From Neobacillus cucumis (GTDB taxonomy: Bacteria; Bacillota; Bacilli; Bacillales; Cytobacillaceae), in contig NZ_PGVE01000050.1 in assembly GCF_002860255.1 (NCBI RefSeq), positions 1 through 64,000 on the forward strand: a stretch of DNA of 64,000 bases, in the 5' to 3' direction. Below are positions 1 to 8,767 of this stretch, piece by piece (within the stretch, counting starts at the first letter, position 1; each line of letters begins with the position of its first letter). The notes under the pieces were generated by a model. That model searched no databases. It was given only the letters and a program-made list of their open reading frames with translations, and was not told where the DNA came from. The position numbers were made by a program, and so were the translations under genes.

Positions 1-170
1 TTATAGATGAAGGGTCGACAAAAAGGGCTCTAGCCGACCGAGAGTCTTCAAATTTATAGATGAAGGGTCGACAATGAGGGCTCTAGCCGACCGGGAGTCT
101 TCAAATTTATAAATGAAGGGTCGACAATAAGGGCTTTAGCCGACCGGGAGTCTTCAATTTATAGATGAAG
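1..170. repeat. 53-bp tandem repeat, three units plus a partial fourth
   Basis: Units begin at 1, 54 and 107, and a partial fourth begins at 159. Each unit holds GGTCGAC near its start and CCGACC about 20 bases later, with GGCTCTAGCC between them, so each can fold into a nested hairpin closed by GAAG/CTTC. Units 1-3 differ at only a few bases. No unique spacers separate them, so this is not a CRISPR array. It begins at the window edge and may extend further left. Function unknown. Confidence 0.85.
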
Positions 171-256
171 AGTCGTCAGTAAGCACTCTTCGGGTCAGAC
201 AGTTTTTATTTTATTAGGAGAAGGGTTACACCTTGGATTAAATAGGGATGAAAGAC

Positions 257-286
257 GGAGAATGCGTTGGGTATTCTCTTTTTTTT
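257..286 (+). terminator. rho-independent terminator of an upstream transcript
   Basis: GAGAAT (258-263) pairs with ATTCTC (273-278) and is followed by eight T residues. It ends a plus-strand transcript that must begin left of the window or in the repeat region. Confidence 0.6.
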
Positions 287-295
287 GATTAGTTA

Positions 296-324
296 ATGAC
301 AGATGTCAAGACAACTGATAAAAT
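296..324 (+). promoter_or_regulatory. probable niaP promoter with overlapping operator-like palindrome
   Basis: ATGACA (296-301), a 17-base spacer and TAAAAT (319-324) fit a sigma-A promoter. The perfect palindrome TGACAGATGTCA (297-308) covers the -35 box. NiaR (YrxA) is the known niacin-responsive repressor of niaP in Bacillales and would be expected to bind here; that assignment is inferred from position and gene identity, not from a matrix score. Confidence 0.45.
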
Positions 325-413
325 ACCTTATGAATAATAGTATTATCCCTTCAGACCTAAAAAAAGGTTTTTAGGGAATAATGTAAATACATGTTGTACA
401 TAGGGGGATCATC

Positions 414-1619
414 ATGAAAAATAAGAAGGAAATATCCACCCGAAGATTGCTTGGAATAGCTGGCATGGGCTGGATGTTCGATGCTATGGACGTGGGGATG
501 CTCAGCTTTATTATTGCTGCCCTGAAGGTGGAATGGAATTTAACACCAGGTGAGATGGGCTGGATTGGCAGTATCAATTCCATTGGGATGGCTGTAGGGG
601 CACTTATTTTTGGATTAATGGCAGACCGGGTTGGCAGGAAAAATGTTTTTATCATCACATTACTCCTGTTCTCAGTGGGGAGTGGTCTCTCAGCCCTTAC
701 TACATCACTTGCAGCCTTTTTGGTCCTAAGGTTCTTTATCGGTGCTGGCTTGGGCGGTGAGCTGCCGGTGGCCTCTACTCTTGTTTCGGAAAGTGTTTCT
801 GCCGAAAGGCGCGGCCGGATCGTTGTTTTGCTCGAAAGTTTTTGGGCAGGCGGCTGGTTAGTAGCGGCCGTCATATCATACTTTATCATCCCGAAATTTG
901 GCTGGCAGATTGCCCTAGTCATTAGTGCGATTCCTGCGCTATACGCCCTATATTTGCGAATGGGGCTTCCCGATTCGCCTCGTTTTACAGCAGTAAAAGA
1001 AAAGCATAAGACATCGATGCGTGAAAGTCTGCAGAAATTATTTTCTAAGGAATACGGACGTCAAACAGCCATGCTTTGGATTGTATGGTTCTGTGTTGTC
1101 TTTTCCTATTACGGAATGTTTTTATGGCTTCCTAGTGTGATGGTCATGAAAGGCTTCAGCCTAATCAAGAGCTTCCAATATGTACTGATTATGACAATCG
1201 CCCAGCTGCCTGGATACTTTACAGCAGCATGGTTTATTGAAAAATTTGGCCGGAAATTTGTCTTAGTTGTTTACTTAATTGGAACAGCGATAAGTGCTTA
1301 TTTCTTTGGTACAGCGGACACTACGGCCATGCTGATGACCTCTGGTATTCTGTTATCCTTCTTTAACCTTGGTGCCTGGGGAGGATTATATGCTTATTCA
1401 CCGGAACAGTATCCAACCATAATCCGCGGGACAGGTACTGGCTTTGCGGCCGCAGTAGGGCGTATTGGCGGCGTACTTGGGCCATTATTAGTTGGGAACC
1501 TAGTGGCCAAGCAGGTATCGATTTCATCTATCTTTATAATCTTCTGTATTTCGATTTTAATTGGAGCGTTTGCTGTCTTTATTTTAGGAAAAGAAACGAA
1601 AAATAAAGAATTAGTATAA
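414..1619 (+). CDS. niaP: niacin/nicotinamide MFS transporter NiaP
   Basis: A 401-residue major facilitator protein with about 12 hydrophobic segments. The DRVGRK motif after helix 2 (about residues 71-76) is the MFS loop signature, and the start (LGIAGMGWMFDAMDVGMLSF) closely resembles B. subtilis NiaP (YceI), also about 400 residues. It should import nicotinate or nicotinamide for NAD synthesis. ATG at 414 follows AGGGGG at a suitable distance. It stands alone, bounded by terminators, with an operator-like palindrome over its promoter. The family also has sugar and aromatic acid carriers, but overall similarity favours NiaP. Confidence 0.88.
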   Translation: MKNKKEISTRRLLGIAGMGWMFDAMDVGMLSFIIAALKVEWNLTPGEMGWIGSINSIGMAVGALIFGLMADRVGRKNVFIITLLLFSVGSGLSALTTSLAAFLVLRFFIGAGLGGELPVASTLVSESVSAERRGRIVVLLESFWAGGWLVAAVISYFIIPKFGWQIALVISAIPALYALYLRMGLPDSPRFTAVKEKHKTSMRESLQKLFSKEYGRQTAMLWIVWFCVVFSYYGMFLWLPSVMVMKGFSLIKSFQYVLIMTIAQLPGYFTAAWFIEKFGRKFVLVVYLIGTAISAYFFGTADTTAMLMTSGILLSFFNLGAWGGLYAYSPEQYPTIIRGTGTGFAAAVGRIGGVLGPLLVGNLVAKQVSISSIFIIFCISILIGAFAVFILGKETKNKELV

Positions 1620-1630
1620 CAATTACTTGT

Positions 1631-1661
1631 AAGGGATTCCAAAAAAAGGAATCCTTTTTTC
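1631..1661 (+). terminator. niaP terminator
   Basis: GGATTCC (1634-1640) and GGAATCC (1648-1654) form a stem followed by a T run. Confidence 0.85.
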
Positions 1662-1855
1662 GTTTAAACGAACAGGAGAATATATTTAGACAAAATAATA
1701 AAAATAGATTGCTTTTGAGATTAAAAAGTATTTCGTCATCACTTTATTGTAATAAAGCGTTTATACTGGAAAAACTTTTTAATTTTCTTATTCTTTTAAT
1801 TATTTTAAAATAACTGTATAATAAGACTAGACGAACCCCTAAATATTATGTACAA

Positions 1856-1870
1856 TGTTTTCAGAATATT
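1856..1870 (+). promoter_or_regulatory. CodY-like box upstream of the liv operon
   Basis: TGTTTTCAGAATATT matches 12 of 15 positions of the CodY consensus AATTTTCWGAAAATT. It lies about 57 bases before the livJ start, just after a possible -10 hexamer TATAAT (1818-1823). CodY responds to branched-chain amino acids, the expected cargo of the operon. Confidence 0.5.
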
Positions 1871-1927
1871 ATAAAAAGGTTATACAAAGGTCTTGGGTCA
1901 TTTTCTTAAAAAATAGGGGGTAGTTGG

Positions 1928-3100
1928 ATGAGGAAGAGGAAATTAGCAGGAATCTTTATGTCTTTTATGGTGGCAGCCGGTGTGATGGCAGGATGTAATT
2001 CAAGTACAAGCGGAAGTGAAGAAAAAGGCGGCACGATTAAAATTGGTGCGAACCTGGAGCTATCCGGCGGTGTTGCATCATATGGCCAATCAGCAAAAGA
2101 AGGTATTGAATTGGCAATTGCGGAAATTAACAAAAAAGGCATTGACGGCAAAAAACTAGAACTAGTAACGGTCGACAATAAATCCGATGCAGCAGAAGCT
2201 ACAAGCGGTGCACTAAAACTGGCTACGCAAGATAAAGTGGCAGCAATGATTGGTGCAGCAACAAGTACAAACACCCTTGCCCAAGTACAGATTGCCCAAG
2301 ATAATAAAATTCCACTAATTACACCAACTGCAACCAACGCAACGATTACGTTTAAAGATGGAAAATTGAACGACTTTGTTTTCCGTACATGTTTCATTGA
2401 CCCATTCCAAGGCACAGTTGCAGCAAACTTTGCAACCAATGATTTAAAAGCTAAAAGCGCTGCTGTTTTAATTGACAGCTCAAGTGATTACTCAAAAGGA
2501 CTTGCAGCTTCTTTTAAAAAGGCATTTAAAGCAAATGGCGGCAAGATTGTAGCCGAGGAAGCATATGTGGCGAAGGATACAGATTTCCATGCTACCCTAA
2601 CAAGGATCAAAGCTGCAAATCCAGATTACGTCTTCCTGCCTGGTTTCTATGAAGAAGTGGGTCTCATTGTCAAACAAGCTCGCGAGCTTGGTCTAAATGT
2701 ACCATTTATGGGCGGAGATGGCTGGGATTCTCCTAAACTAGTAGATATAGCAGGTGCAGCTTCATTACAGAACACATACATTACCAACCACTATTCTTCA
2801 GGTGATAGTGACAAAAAGGTTCAAGACTTTGTTTCAGCATTTAAAGCAAAGTATGATGGTAAATCACCGGATGCCTTTGCTGCATTAGGTTATGATACGG
2901 TGTATTTCGTTGCCGATGCCATCAAGCGTGCAGGAAGCAGCGATCCTAAGAAAATCCAAAAGGCACTTGCGGAAACAGATGGTCTAGAACTTGTATCAGG
3001 TAAAGTAAAGCTAGATAAGAACCATGATCCAATTAAGGCCGCTGTTATTCTGGAATACGTAAACGGCCAGCAACAATATAAAACGAAGGTAAATCCATAA
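1928..3100 (+). CDS. livJ: branched-chain amino acid ABC transporter, substrate-binding lipoprotein (LivJ-like)
   Basis: A 390-residue extracellular binding protein. The N-terminus has basic residues, a hydrophobic stretch and the lipobox VMAGC with Cys23 as lipid anchor. The mature part reads as a periplasmic-binding type I Leu/Ile/Val-binding domain (IKIGANLELSGGVASYGQS near its start, GFYEEVG and GGDGWDSP in the middle). It delivers substrate to the LivHM channel encoded next. Cargo could be other amino acids or amides, since this family is broad, but two permeases and two ATPases of the HAAT type and a CodY-like box support branched-chain amino acids. First gene of the operon. Confidence 0.9.
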   Translation: MRKRKLAGIFMSFMVAAGVMAGCNSSTSGSEEKGGTIKIGANLELSGGVASYGQSAKEGIELAIAEINKKGIDGKKLELVTVDNKSDAAEATSGALKLATQDKVAAMIGAATSTNTLAQVQIAQDNKIPLITPTATNATITFKDGKLNDFVFRTCFIDPFQGTVAANFATNDLKAKSAAVLIDSSSDYSKGLAASFKKAFKANGGKIVAEEAYVAKDTDFHATLTRIKAANPDYVFLPGFYEEVGLIVKQARELGLNVPFMGGDGWDSPKLVDIAGAASLQNTYITNHYSSGDSDKKVQDFVSAFKAKYDGKSPDAFAALGYDTVYFVADAIKRAGSSDPKKIQKALAETDGLELVSGKVKLDKNHDPIKAAVILEYVNGQQQYKTKVNP

Positions 3101-3147
3101 TTAGAAAAGCTGCATTGCTAGATTGGACAAATTTATAGTTTGCCAAA

Positions 3148-3178
3148 GGAATAGGGAGCGATGATGTCTCCCTATTCC
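3148..3178 (+). terminator. intercistronic hairpin after livJ
   Basis: A perfect 11-bp stem (GGAATAGGGAG / CTCCCTATTCC) sits in the 174-base gap between livJ and livH and lacks a T run. Such hairpins often protect or partly end the binding-protein message so that it is more abundant than the permease message; this role is inferred. Confidence 0.55.
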
Positions 3179-3274
3179 CAATTTATAAGAGAAAAATAAG
3201 TTTTCTAACTTAATAAACATGTAAACCTCAAATAGAAAAAGAAAACAGGAGTTCATCAGAAGGAGTGTAAACAT

Positions 3275-4153
3275 ATGGAGTTAATACAGCAGCTCGTAAA
3301 TGGAATATCCTTAGGCAGTATCTATGCTTTGATTGCCCTAGGATATACAATGGTCTACGGAATTGTAAAATTAATTAATTTTGCCCATGGAGATGTCTTC
3401 ATGGTAGGTGCATTTATTGGTTTTTATTCTATTACTGTTCTTCATGTAGGATTTTTCCCGGCATTACTTATATCAATGGCGGTTTGTGCCATCTTTGGTG
3501 TATTAATTGAGCGGATTGCCTACAAACCACTACGAAATGCAACAAGAATTGCTGCCCTTATTACGGCAATTGGTGTATCACTGTTCATCGAATATGGAAC
3601 CATTTATGTTCGCGGCGCTCAGCCAGAAGCCTACCCAAGCGGATTAGTACCTTTAAAAAGTATCGAGATCTTAGGTGTTAAAATTAGCGGCCAGTCGATC
3701 CTTATTTTAGGGACATCAATTGTTTTGATGATCCTTCTGCAATTCATTGTTCATAAAACCAAGATTGGTAAAGCCATGCGGGCCGTATCACACGATATGG
3801 ATGCTGCTAAGTTGATGGGGATTAATGTAAATAATACCATTTCAGCTACCTTTGCGATTGGATCAGCCCTTGCTGGTGCCGCAGGCGTTATTTTCGGAAT
3901 GTATTATACAAAAATTGAGCCATTGATGGGAATTATCCCAGGTCTTAAAGCCTTCGTTGCTGCCGTCTTAGGCGGAATCGGAATTATTCCGGGTGCCATG
4001 ACAGGAGGCCTGGTTTTAGGTGTTATTGAGGCACTTGTTAGTGCTGCAGGTTATTCATTATGGCGTGATGGCGTGGCGTTTATTGTGTTAATTTTAATCT
4101 TAATTTTCCGCCCGGCAGGTTTATTTGGTAAAAATGTCAGGGAAAAGGTTTAG
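3275..4153 (+). CDS. livH: branched-chain amino acid ABC transporter permease LivH
   Basis: A 292-residue, highly hydrophobic inner membrane permease of the LivH type, with about eight membrane segments. The start (QLVNGISLGSIYALIALGYT) and the segment VYGIVKLINFAHGDVFMVGAF are typical of LivH. AGAAGGAGTG precedes ATG 3275 at good spacing. It forms the channel with LivM. Length is usual for the family. Confidence 0.93.
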   Translation: MELIQQLVNGISLGSIYALIALGYTMVYGIVKLINFAHGDVFMVGAFIGFYSITVLHVGFFPALLISMAVCAIFGVLIERIAYKPLRNATRIAALITAIGVSLFIEYGTIYVRGAQPEAYPSGLVPLKSIEILGVKISGQSILILGTSIVLMILLQFIVHKTKIGKAMRAVSHDMDAAKLMGINVNNTISATFAIGSALAGAAGVIFGMYYTKIEPLMGIIPGLKAFVAAVLGGIGIIPGAMTGGLVLGVIEALVSAAGYSLWRDGVAFIVLILILIFRPAGLFGKNVREKV

Positions 4154-4168
4154 GGGGTGGCTTAAGCG

Positions 4169-5143
4169 ATGAATATTTTAAGACAAGCAAAGTTTTTCTG
4201 GACATCAATCGTTTTAGCCGTAGTATTTGCAGTTGTCATGCAGTTTTTAATTGCCGGTGGTTCGATCAACCAGTTTTATGTGAATACATTATTTTTCATT
4301 GGAATTAATATTATTCTAGCGGTTAGTCTTCATTTAATTATCGGGATAACAGGACAGTTTTCAATTGGACATGCTGGCTTCCTGGCCGTCGGTGCCTATG
4401 CATCAGCCATCATGACAATGAAATTAAGTATGCCCTTCCCGGTAGCATTAGTAACAGGCGGAGTAGTGGCAGCCATTGCCGGTCTGATTATTGGAATTCC
4501 AAGTTTAAGATTACGAGGCGATTATCTTGCGATTGCCACACTTGGTTTCGGAGAGATTGTTAGAATTGTATTTTTAAATTTAGATTATGTTGGCGGAGCA
4601 AGCGGGATGACCGTTTCTCATTTAACCACTTGGCCATGGCTGATTGGCTGTGTCATTGTAACCATCTTGGTGATTGTCAACTTTACTAACTCCACGCATG
4701 GACGAGCATGTATTTCCATCAGAGAAAATGAAATTGCCGCTGATGCGATGGGAATTAATACAACTTATTATAAAGTAACAGCCTTTGCACTTGGCGCCTT
4801 CTTTGCTGGTATTGCCGGTGCACTATACGCACACAACTTTTATATTATCCAGCCGACCAACTTCGGGTTTTTGAAATCATTTGATATTTTAATCTTTGTT
4901 GTTCTCGGCGGTTTAGGAAGTATGTCAGGCGCAATTATTGCTGCCATCTTGTTAACCATTATTTCAACGTATCTGCAAAGCTATCCGGAAATCAGGATGG
5001 TTATCTATAGTTTAGTACTGATTGTCATGATGCTTTACCGTCCACAAGGACTAATGGGTACAAAAGAAATCACCTCATTCTTTAAGGTTGGTAAATCGGC
5101 TAAAGGAGGAATACAGCATGACAGCAAGAACACAGTTGCTTAA
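4169..5143 (+). CDS. livM: branched-chain amino acid ABC transporter permease LivM
   Basis: A 324-residue permease with about nine membrane segments. The segments IGITGQFSIGHAGFLAVGAY and GGLGSMSGAIIAA are hallmarks of LivM. It pairs with LivH. It starts 15 bases after livH, behind an AGGGGGTGG site, and its 3' end overlaps livG by 26 bases, which suggests translational coupling. Confidence 0.93.
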   Translation: MNILRQAKFFWTSIVLAVVFAVVMQFLIAGGSINQFYVNTLFFIGINIILAVSLHLIIGITGQFSIGHAGFLAVGAYASAIMTMKLSMPFPVALVTGGVVAAIAGLIIGIPSLRLRGDYLAIATLGFGEIVRIVFLNLDYVGGASGMTVSHLTTWPWLIGCVIVTILVIVNFTNSTHGRACISIRENEIAADAMGINTTYYKVTAFALGAFFAGIAGALYAHNFYIIQPTNFGFLKSFDILIFVVLGGLGSMSGAIIAAILLTIISTYLQSYPEIRMVIYSLVLIVMMLYRPQGLMGTKEITSFFKVGKSAKGGIQHDSKNTVA

Positions 5144-5897
5144 AGTAGAAAATGCCGGTATCCGATTTGGCGGCTTAAAGGCTGTTTCTGATGTAAATTT
5201 GGAATTAAAAAAGGGTGAACTTGTCGGTTTAATCGGGCCAAACGGCGCAGGTAAAACCACATTTTTCAACCTATTAACAGGTGTTTATGTTCCAACGGAG
5301 GGAAGTATTTCTCTCGATGGCGAAAGATTAAACGGATTAGCACCTTATAGAATAACGAAAAAAGGGATCAGCCGGACATTCCAGAATATCCGCTTGTTCA
5401 ATGAGTTATCCGTTCTGGATAATGTGAAGGTCGCCTATCACTCACTCGCCAAGCATTCTATTTTCAGCTCTATCCTTCGCCTTCCATCCCACTTTTCCGG
5501 TGAAAAGGAAATGGAACAAAAGGCGATTGAGTTTTTAAAGATTTTTAAACTTGAACATGTTTTACATGAAAAGGCAAAAAATTTACCGTATGGCCAGCAG
5601 CGCCGTTTAGAAATTGCCCGGGCTTTGGCAGCCAATCCTAAGCTGTTGCTTCTTGATGAACCGGCAGCCGGGATGAACCCGCAGGAAACGGAAGAATTAA
5701 TGAATTTAATCGCGTTAATCCGTGAAAAATTCGACCTAACGATTCTATTAATCGAACACGACATGCTCCTTGTTATGGGCGTATGTGAACGAATCTATGT
5801 CCTTGACCATGGCCAGTTGATTGCCGAAGGTACACCAGAACAAATCAGAAGTAATCCAAAAGTCATCGAAGCGTATCTAGGCGAGGAGGTCTCTTAA
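5118..5897 (+). CDS. livG: branched-chain amino acid ABC transporter ATPase LivG
   Basis: A 259-residue cytoplasmic ATPase. Walker A is GPNGAGKTT, the signature region is [15 protein letters not shown], and Walker B is [13 protein letters not shown]. The extended ending [22 protein letters not shown] is typical of LivG. ATG 5118 is preferred to an in-frame start at 5088 because AAAGGAGG stands at the right distance before it; the gene still overlaps the end of livM. Confidence 0.94.
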   Translation: MTARTQLLKVENAGIRFGGLKAVSDVNLELKKGELVGLIGPNGAGKTTFFNLLTGVYVPTEGSISLDGERLNGLAPYRITKKGISRTFQNIRLFNELSVLDNVKVAYHSLAKHSIFSSILRLPSHFSGEKEMEQKAIEFLKIFKLEHVLHEKAKNLPYGQQRRLEIARALAANPKLLLLDEPAAGMNPQETEELMNLIALIREKFDLTILLIEHDMLLVMGVCERIYVLDHGQLIAEGTPEQIRSNPKVIEAYLGEEVS

Positions 5898-5898
5898 A

Positions 5899-6606
5899 AT
5901 GCTTAAAATCAATGATATAAATGTTTATTACGGGAATATTCACGCCTTAAAAGGAGTTTCTCTAGAAATTAATCAAGGGGAAATCGTTACCTTGATTGGT
6001 GCCAATGGTGCAGGGAAAAGTACACTTCTCCAATCCATTTCTGGATTATTAAAACCAAAATCAGGCGAGATCATTTTTGAAAATGAACATGTCGCTGGAA
6101 AAGTGGCTCAATCGATCGTAAAACGAGGAATCTCACATGTTCCGGAAGGACGCCGTGTATTTGCGAACATGTCAGTAGAGGAAAATCTTGATTTAGGTGC
6201 GTACCTCCGTAAGGATAAAAAAGGAATCAAGGAAGACTTAGAAAATGTTTATCAATTATTCCCGCGTCTTGAAGAGCGCCGTAAGCAGCTATCAGGAACT
6301 TTATCAGGCGGGGAGCAGCAAATGCTTGCCATGGGACGTGCTTTAATGGCAAGACCGCGTCTATTGCTGTTAGATGAGCCTTCAATGGGTCTTGCACCAT
6401 TGTTAGTAAAAACGATCTTCCGGATTATTGAGGAAATCAACCAAACAGGGACAACCATCCTTCTCGTAGAACAAAACGCCAATATGGCCTTGTCCATTGC
6501 AGACCGTGCATATGTTATTGAAACGGGGAAAATTGTTGCCTCAGGTTCAGCGGAAGAACTCAGCCAAAGCGATCAAATTAGAGCAGCTTACTTAGGCGGT
6601 CATTAA
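5899..6606 (+). CDS. livF: branched-chain amino acid ABC transporter ATPase LivF
   Basis: A 235-residue ATPase partner of LivG. Walker A is GANGAGKST, the signature is LSGGEQQMLAMGRAL and Walker B is LLLLDEPSMGL. It begins one base after the livG stop, behind GGCGAGGAGG that lies inside livG. Last gene of the liv operon; a strong terminator follows at 6681-6714. Confidence 0.94.
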   Translation: MLKINDINVYYGNIHALKGVSLEINQGEIVTLIGANGAGKSTLLQSISGLLKPKSGEIIFENEHVAGKVAQSIVKRGISHVPEGRRVFANMSVEENLDLGAYLRKDKKGIKEDLENVYQLFPRLEERRKQLSGTLSGGEQQMLAMGRALMARPRLLLLDEPSMGLAPLLVKTIFRIIEEINQTGTTILLVEQNANMALSIADRAYVIETGKIVASGSAEELSQSDQIRAAYLGGH

Positions 6607-6614
6607 TTTTAAGG

Positions 6615-6680
6615 CTCTGTTAAACGATATTGTTGTTTTTTATACTCTGTTGATTGGAGCGGAAATCAACAGCCCAATTT
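6615..6680. repeat. internally deleted copy of the GC-rich dispersed repeat
   Basis: It shares the outer CTCTGTTAAACGATATTG and the inner GTTGATTGGAG arms with the full copy at 19871-20048, but the GC-rich centre is absent, so the two inner arms (GTTGATT and AATCAAC) almost touch. Confidence 0.8.
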
Positions 6681-6714
6681 AAAAAAGGTATCGGAAATGT
6701 CCGATACCTTTTTT
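6681..6714. terminator. bidirectional terminator between livF and the radical SAM gene
   Basis: AAGGTATCGGA and TCCGATACCTT form a stem flanked by an A run on the left and a T run on the right, so it can serve both converging transcripts. Confidence 0.88.
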
Positions 6715-6716
6715 GT

Positions 6717-8525
6717 CTAACCTTTTACTTTTTGATAGTCTGTATCCAGTTTAAATTGCTGGCGGCGTTTGGGACTTAAAAAATGTCTAAACTTGTTGAC
6801 ATAATCCTCATATAACTGTTCCATTCCGACTAAGGCAAGAGAAAAGAAGTTTGCATAATTCTTTTGTACTTCCCATTTCAATTCGTTTTTACCGCAGATA
6901 CTATACTTATTTAATTCCTCTACTTCTTCTTGAATTTTAGCTAATTCAATCGCTTGTTCTTCGGACGGAAGAGAAAGTACATGATCAATTTTCTTAATAT
7001 ATTCCCTTGATTTTTCAATTTTCTCTTTGATATCAAAGTAGTCCCCTTTAGAAATTAAATCATACTCTAATTTGAAGTCATTAAGACGTTCTGCCGCTTC
7101 ATAGGTAGAATTGACAATATCATTACGTGTCATATCCTTTGTTTCATAGCTGAGCATGTGTTTCCAGGATGGCTGGGTAATGGCCTTCCGATGGTCCTCA
7201 AGGGTATGGCAGAACTTTTTATAGCCGTGAACCTCTGGATGCTCAAACGCAGGGCTTGCTGGATCAAGAAACGGTGCTAGTGGAGCCACGAAGTAAAAGA
7301 CTCTAGGATTCTTATGACAAGCTAAATGAATGGATTCACAGAAATCAATATTTTCAACCGCGCTTGTGTAGGTCTGTCCCGGGATTCCGACCATAAAGAA
7401 CAGGTCTATCTTTTTACAGCCATTTTTTAAAGCAAAATTAAGAGTATCGATTACTTTTTGGTTGGTACAGCTAAATTTACCATTATAGCGCCTAATTTTT
7501 TCATCATGGGTTTCAAGCGTTATTTCAATACTATATTTCGGTACACTTTCGTTTATCATTTGAAAAAATTCCTCATCAGCATATTGGAATAATTCAAACA
7601 CGATTTCATTTTTTAAATTCAGTTCTTTTAATCGGCTGAAAAACTCTTGAACATATTCCCGCCCGCCTTGCCGCAGATCATGAAGGATAAAAATAGGTGC
7701 CCGGCTAAACCGGGAGATGAATTGAATGTCCTCCACAAGCTTTTTCGGCGAGCGTAATGCCAAAGAATTGCGATGACAGTTCTGATCGTAGGCCTCTCTG
7801 GAGCCGCCGCAGATTAAACAGTTTTGTGTACACCCTCTTGCGGTTAGCAAGGCAGTGTTTGGATATTGAAGCCAGCCGTTGTAGGGAAGCGGATCCAGAA
7901 AGTTCCGATACTTAAACACAGAACGAACCGTATACCGATAGCCGGGAACATCAATATCATCTAGATCCTTTGGTACATATGTAATAGGATTGTAGCCACA
8001 GGTAGTTCCCTTTTTCCAAGTCAGGTTCGGTATATCTGCATAATGAGTATTACCTGCCTCAATCTTATTCATGAGTAAAAGCATGAGCTTTTCAGTTGAA
8101 TCCCCACGCATAACGAAATCAATAAACGGATACTCAATCAATTCTTTATGATAATAAGTAGCTGATAATCCACCAAAGATCACGGGTGTCTCAGGATGGA
8201 GGTTTTTAACTACTTTTGCAAGTTCGATACTGCCGTGTGCGTGCGGCAGCCAATGAAGGTCTATGCCGAATGCTTTTGTTTTAATTTTGCGCAGCTTTGC
8301 TTCCACATCAAATTTCTCGCTCAGCAGCATCCGGTTGGCTATATTGATAATTTTTACCCTAAGTCCGTACCTCTCTAAATAATCGGCAATACTTGTCAGT
8401 CCAATCGGGTACATTTCAAACACGGGTGAGGATGGGACCACATCACTGATGGGACCGGATAGTAAAGGGTTCTTTCTAAAGTCATATACACTCGGTGCAT
8501 GTAGTAATACTAAATCGTATCTCAT
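6717..8525 (-). CDS. B12-binding domain / radical SAM protein of unknown reaction
   Basis: A 602-residue cytoplasmic protein. Residues about 1-170 look like a cobalamin-binding Rossmann domain (PVIFGGLSATYY), although the usual DxHxxG signature is not evident. The radical SAM core follows, with ARGCTQNCLICGG carrying the CxxxCxxC that binds a 4Fe-4S cluster. The last about 150 residues are helical and charged. This matches a family of B12/radical SAM proteins with no assigned reaction; I cannot name a substrate. It is a single gene behind GAGGTGAG. A perfect FNR box (8768-8783) and a MITE insertion lie upstream, so anaerobic control is possible. Confidence 0.75.
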   Translation of the reverse strand: MRYDLVLLHAPSVYDFRKNPLLSGPISDVVPSSPVFEMYPIGLTSIADYLERYGLRVKIINIANRMLLSEKFDVEAKLRKIKTKAFGIDLHWLPHAHGSIELAKVVKNLHPETPVIFGGLSATYYHKELIEYPFIDFVMRGDSTEKLMLLLMNKIEAGNTHYADIPNLTWKKGTTCGYNPITYVPKDLDDIDVPGYRYTVRSVFKYRNFLDPLPYNGWLQYPNTALLTARGCTQNCLICGGSREAYDQNCHRNSLALRSPKKLVEDIQFISRFSRAPIFILHDLRQGGREYVQEFFSRLKELNLKNEIVFELFQYADEEFFQMINESVPKYSIEITLETHDEKIRRYNGKFSCTNQKVIDTLNFALKNGCKKIDLFFMVGIPGQTYTSAVENIDFCESIHLACHKNPRVFYFVAPLAPFLDPASPAFEHPEVHGYKKFCHTLEDHRKAITQPSWKHMLSYETKDMTRNDIVNSTYEAAERLNDFKLEYDLISKGDYFDIKEKIEKSREYIKKIDHVLSLPSEEQAIELAKIQEEVEELNKYSICGKNELKWEVQKNYANFFSLALVGMEQLYEDYVNKFRHFLSPKRRQQFKLDTDYQKVKG

Positions 8526-8562
8526 TCAAGCTCACCTCAGGTCAATTTAGGGAATTTCTTTT

Positions 8563-8740
8563 TTTATATAGGCTCTTTTCGTAAACTTTGTTGCTTTTGG
8601 ACCTAGTTAAGGGCTATTTACTAAGTTACAGGGCAATTTTCGCAATTGTTCTTACGAAAAGATGCCACGATGTATATAGTTATACGGGTCGATAAACTTT
8701 TACGAGGAACAACAATTTATGCGAAAATAGCCTTTATATA
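8563..8740. mobile_element. MITE copy 1 (element 8571-8732) with 8-bp target duplication
   Basis: The 162-bp element has imperfect terminal inverted repeats (18 of 23 positions; the left end starts GGCTCTTTTCG and the right end finishes CGAAAATAGCC). It is flanked on both sides by the direct repeat TTTATATA (8563-8570 and 8733-8740). It has no coding capacity. A second copy lies at 61644-61807. The GGCTCTT end and 8-bp duplication recall ISL3-family elements (IS1595 is an alternative), so a transposase of that kind elsewhere may have moved it. Confidence 0.85.
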
Positions 8741-8767
8741 AGAAGTTTGTGCAATTTCAAACTGAAA

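Larger units (their letters stand above)
171..413. other. non-coding stretch before niaP
   Basis: No credible gene lies here. It contains a degenerate repeat remnant, a terminator at about 257-286, the likely niaP promoter at 296-324, and a small inverted repeat (CCTAAAAA/TTTTTAGG) at about 355-376 in the niaP leader. Confidence 0.6.

Noticed and set aside
1..170. CRISPR array
   Set aside because: The 53-bp units are joined directly with no unique spacers, and no cas genes are near.
371..922. 183-codon minus-strand ORF opposite niaP.
   Set aside because: It is the antisense shadow of a well-identified transporter gene, as are the other long opposite-strand frames over mobA, moeA, argS and the acyl-CoA genes.
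8571..8732. Remnant of an intact insertion sequence with transposase.
   Set aside because: Both copies (here and at 61644-61807) have the same 162-164 bp length and no reading frame, so the element is a non-autonomous unit rather than a random remnant.
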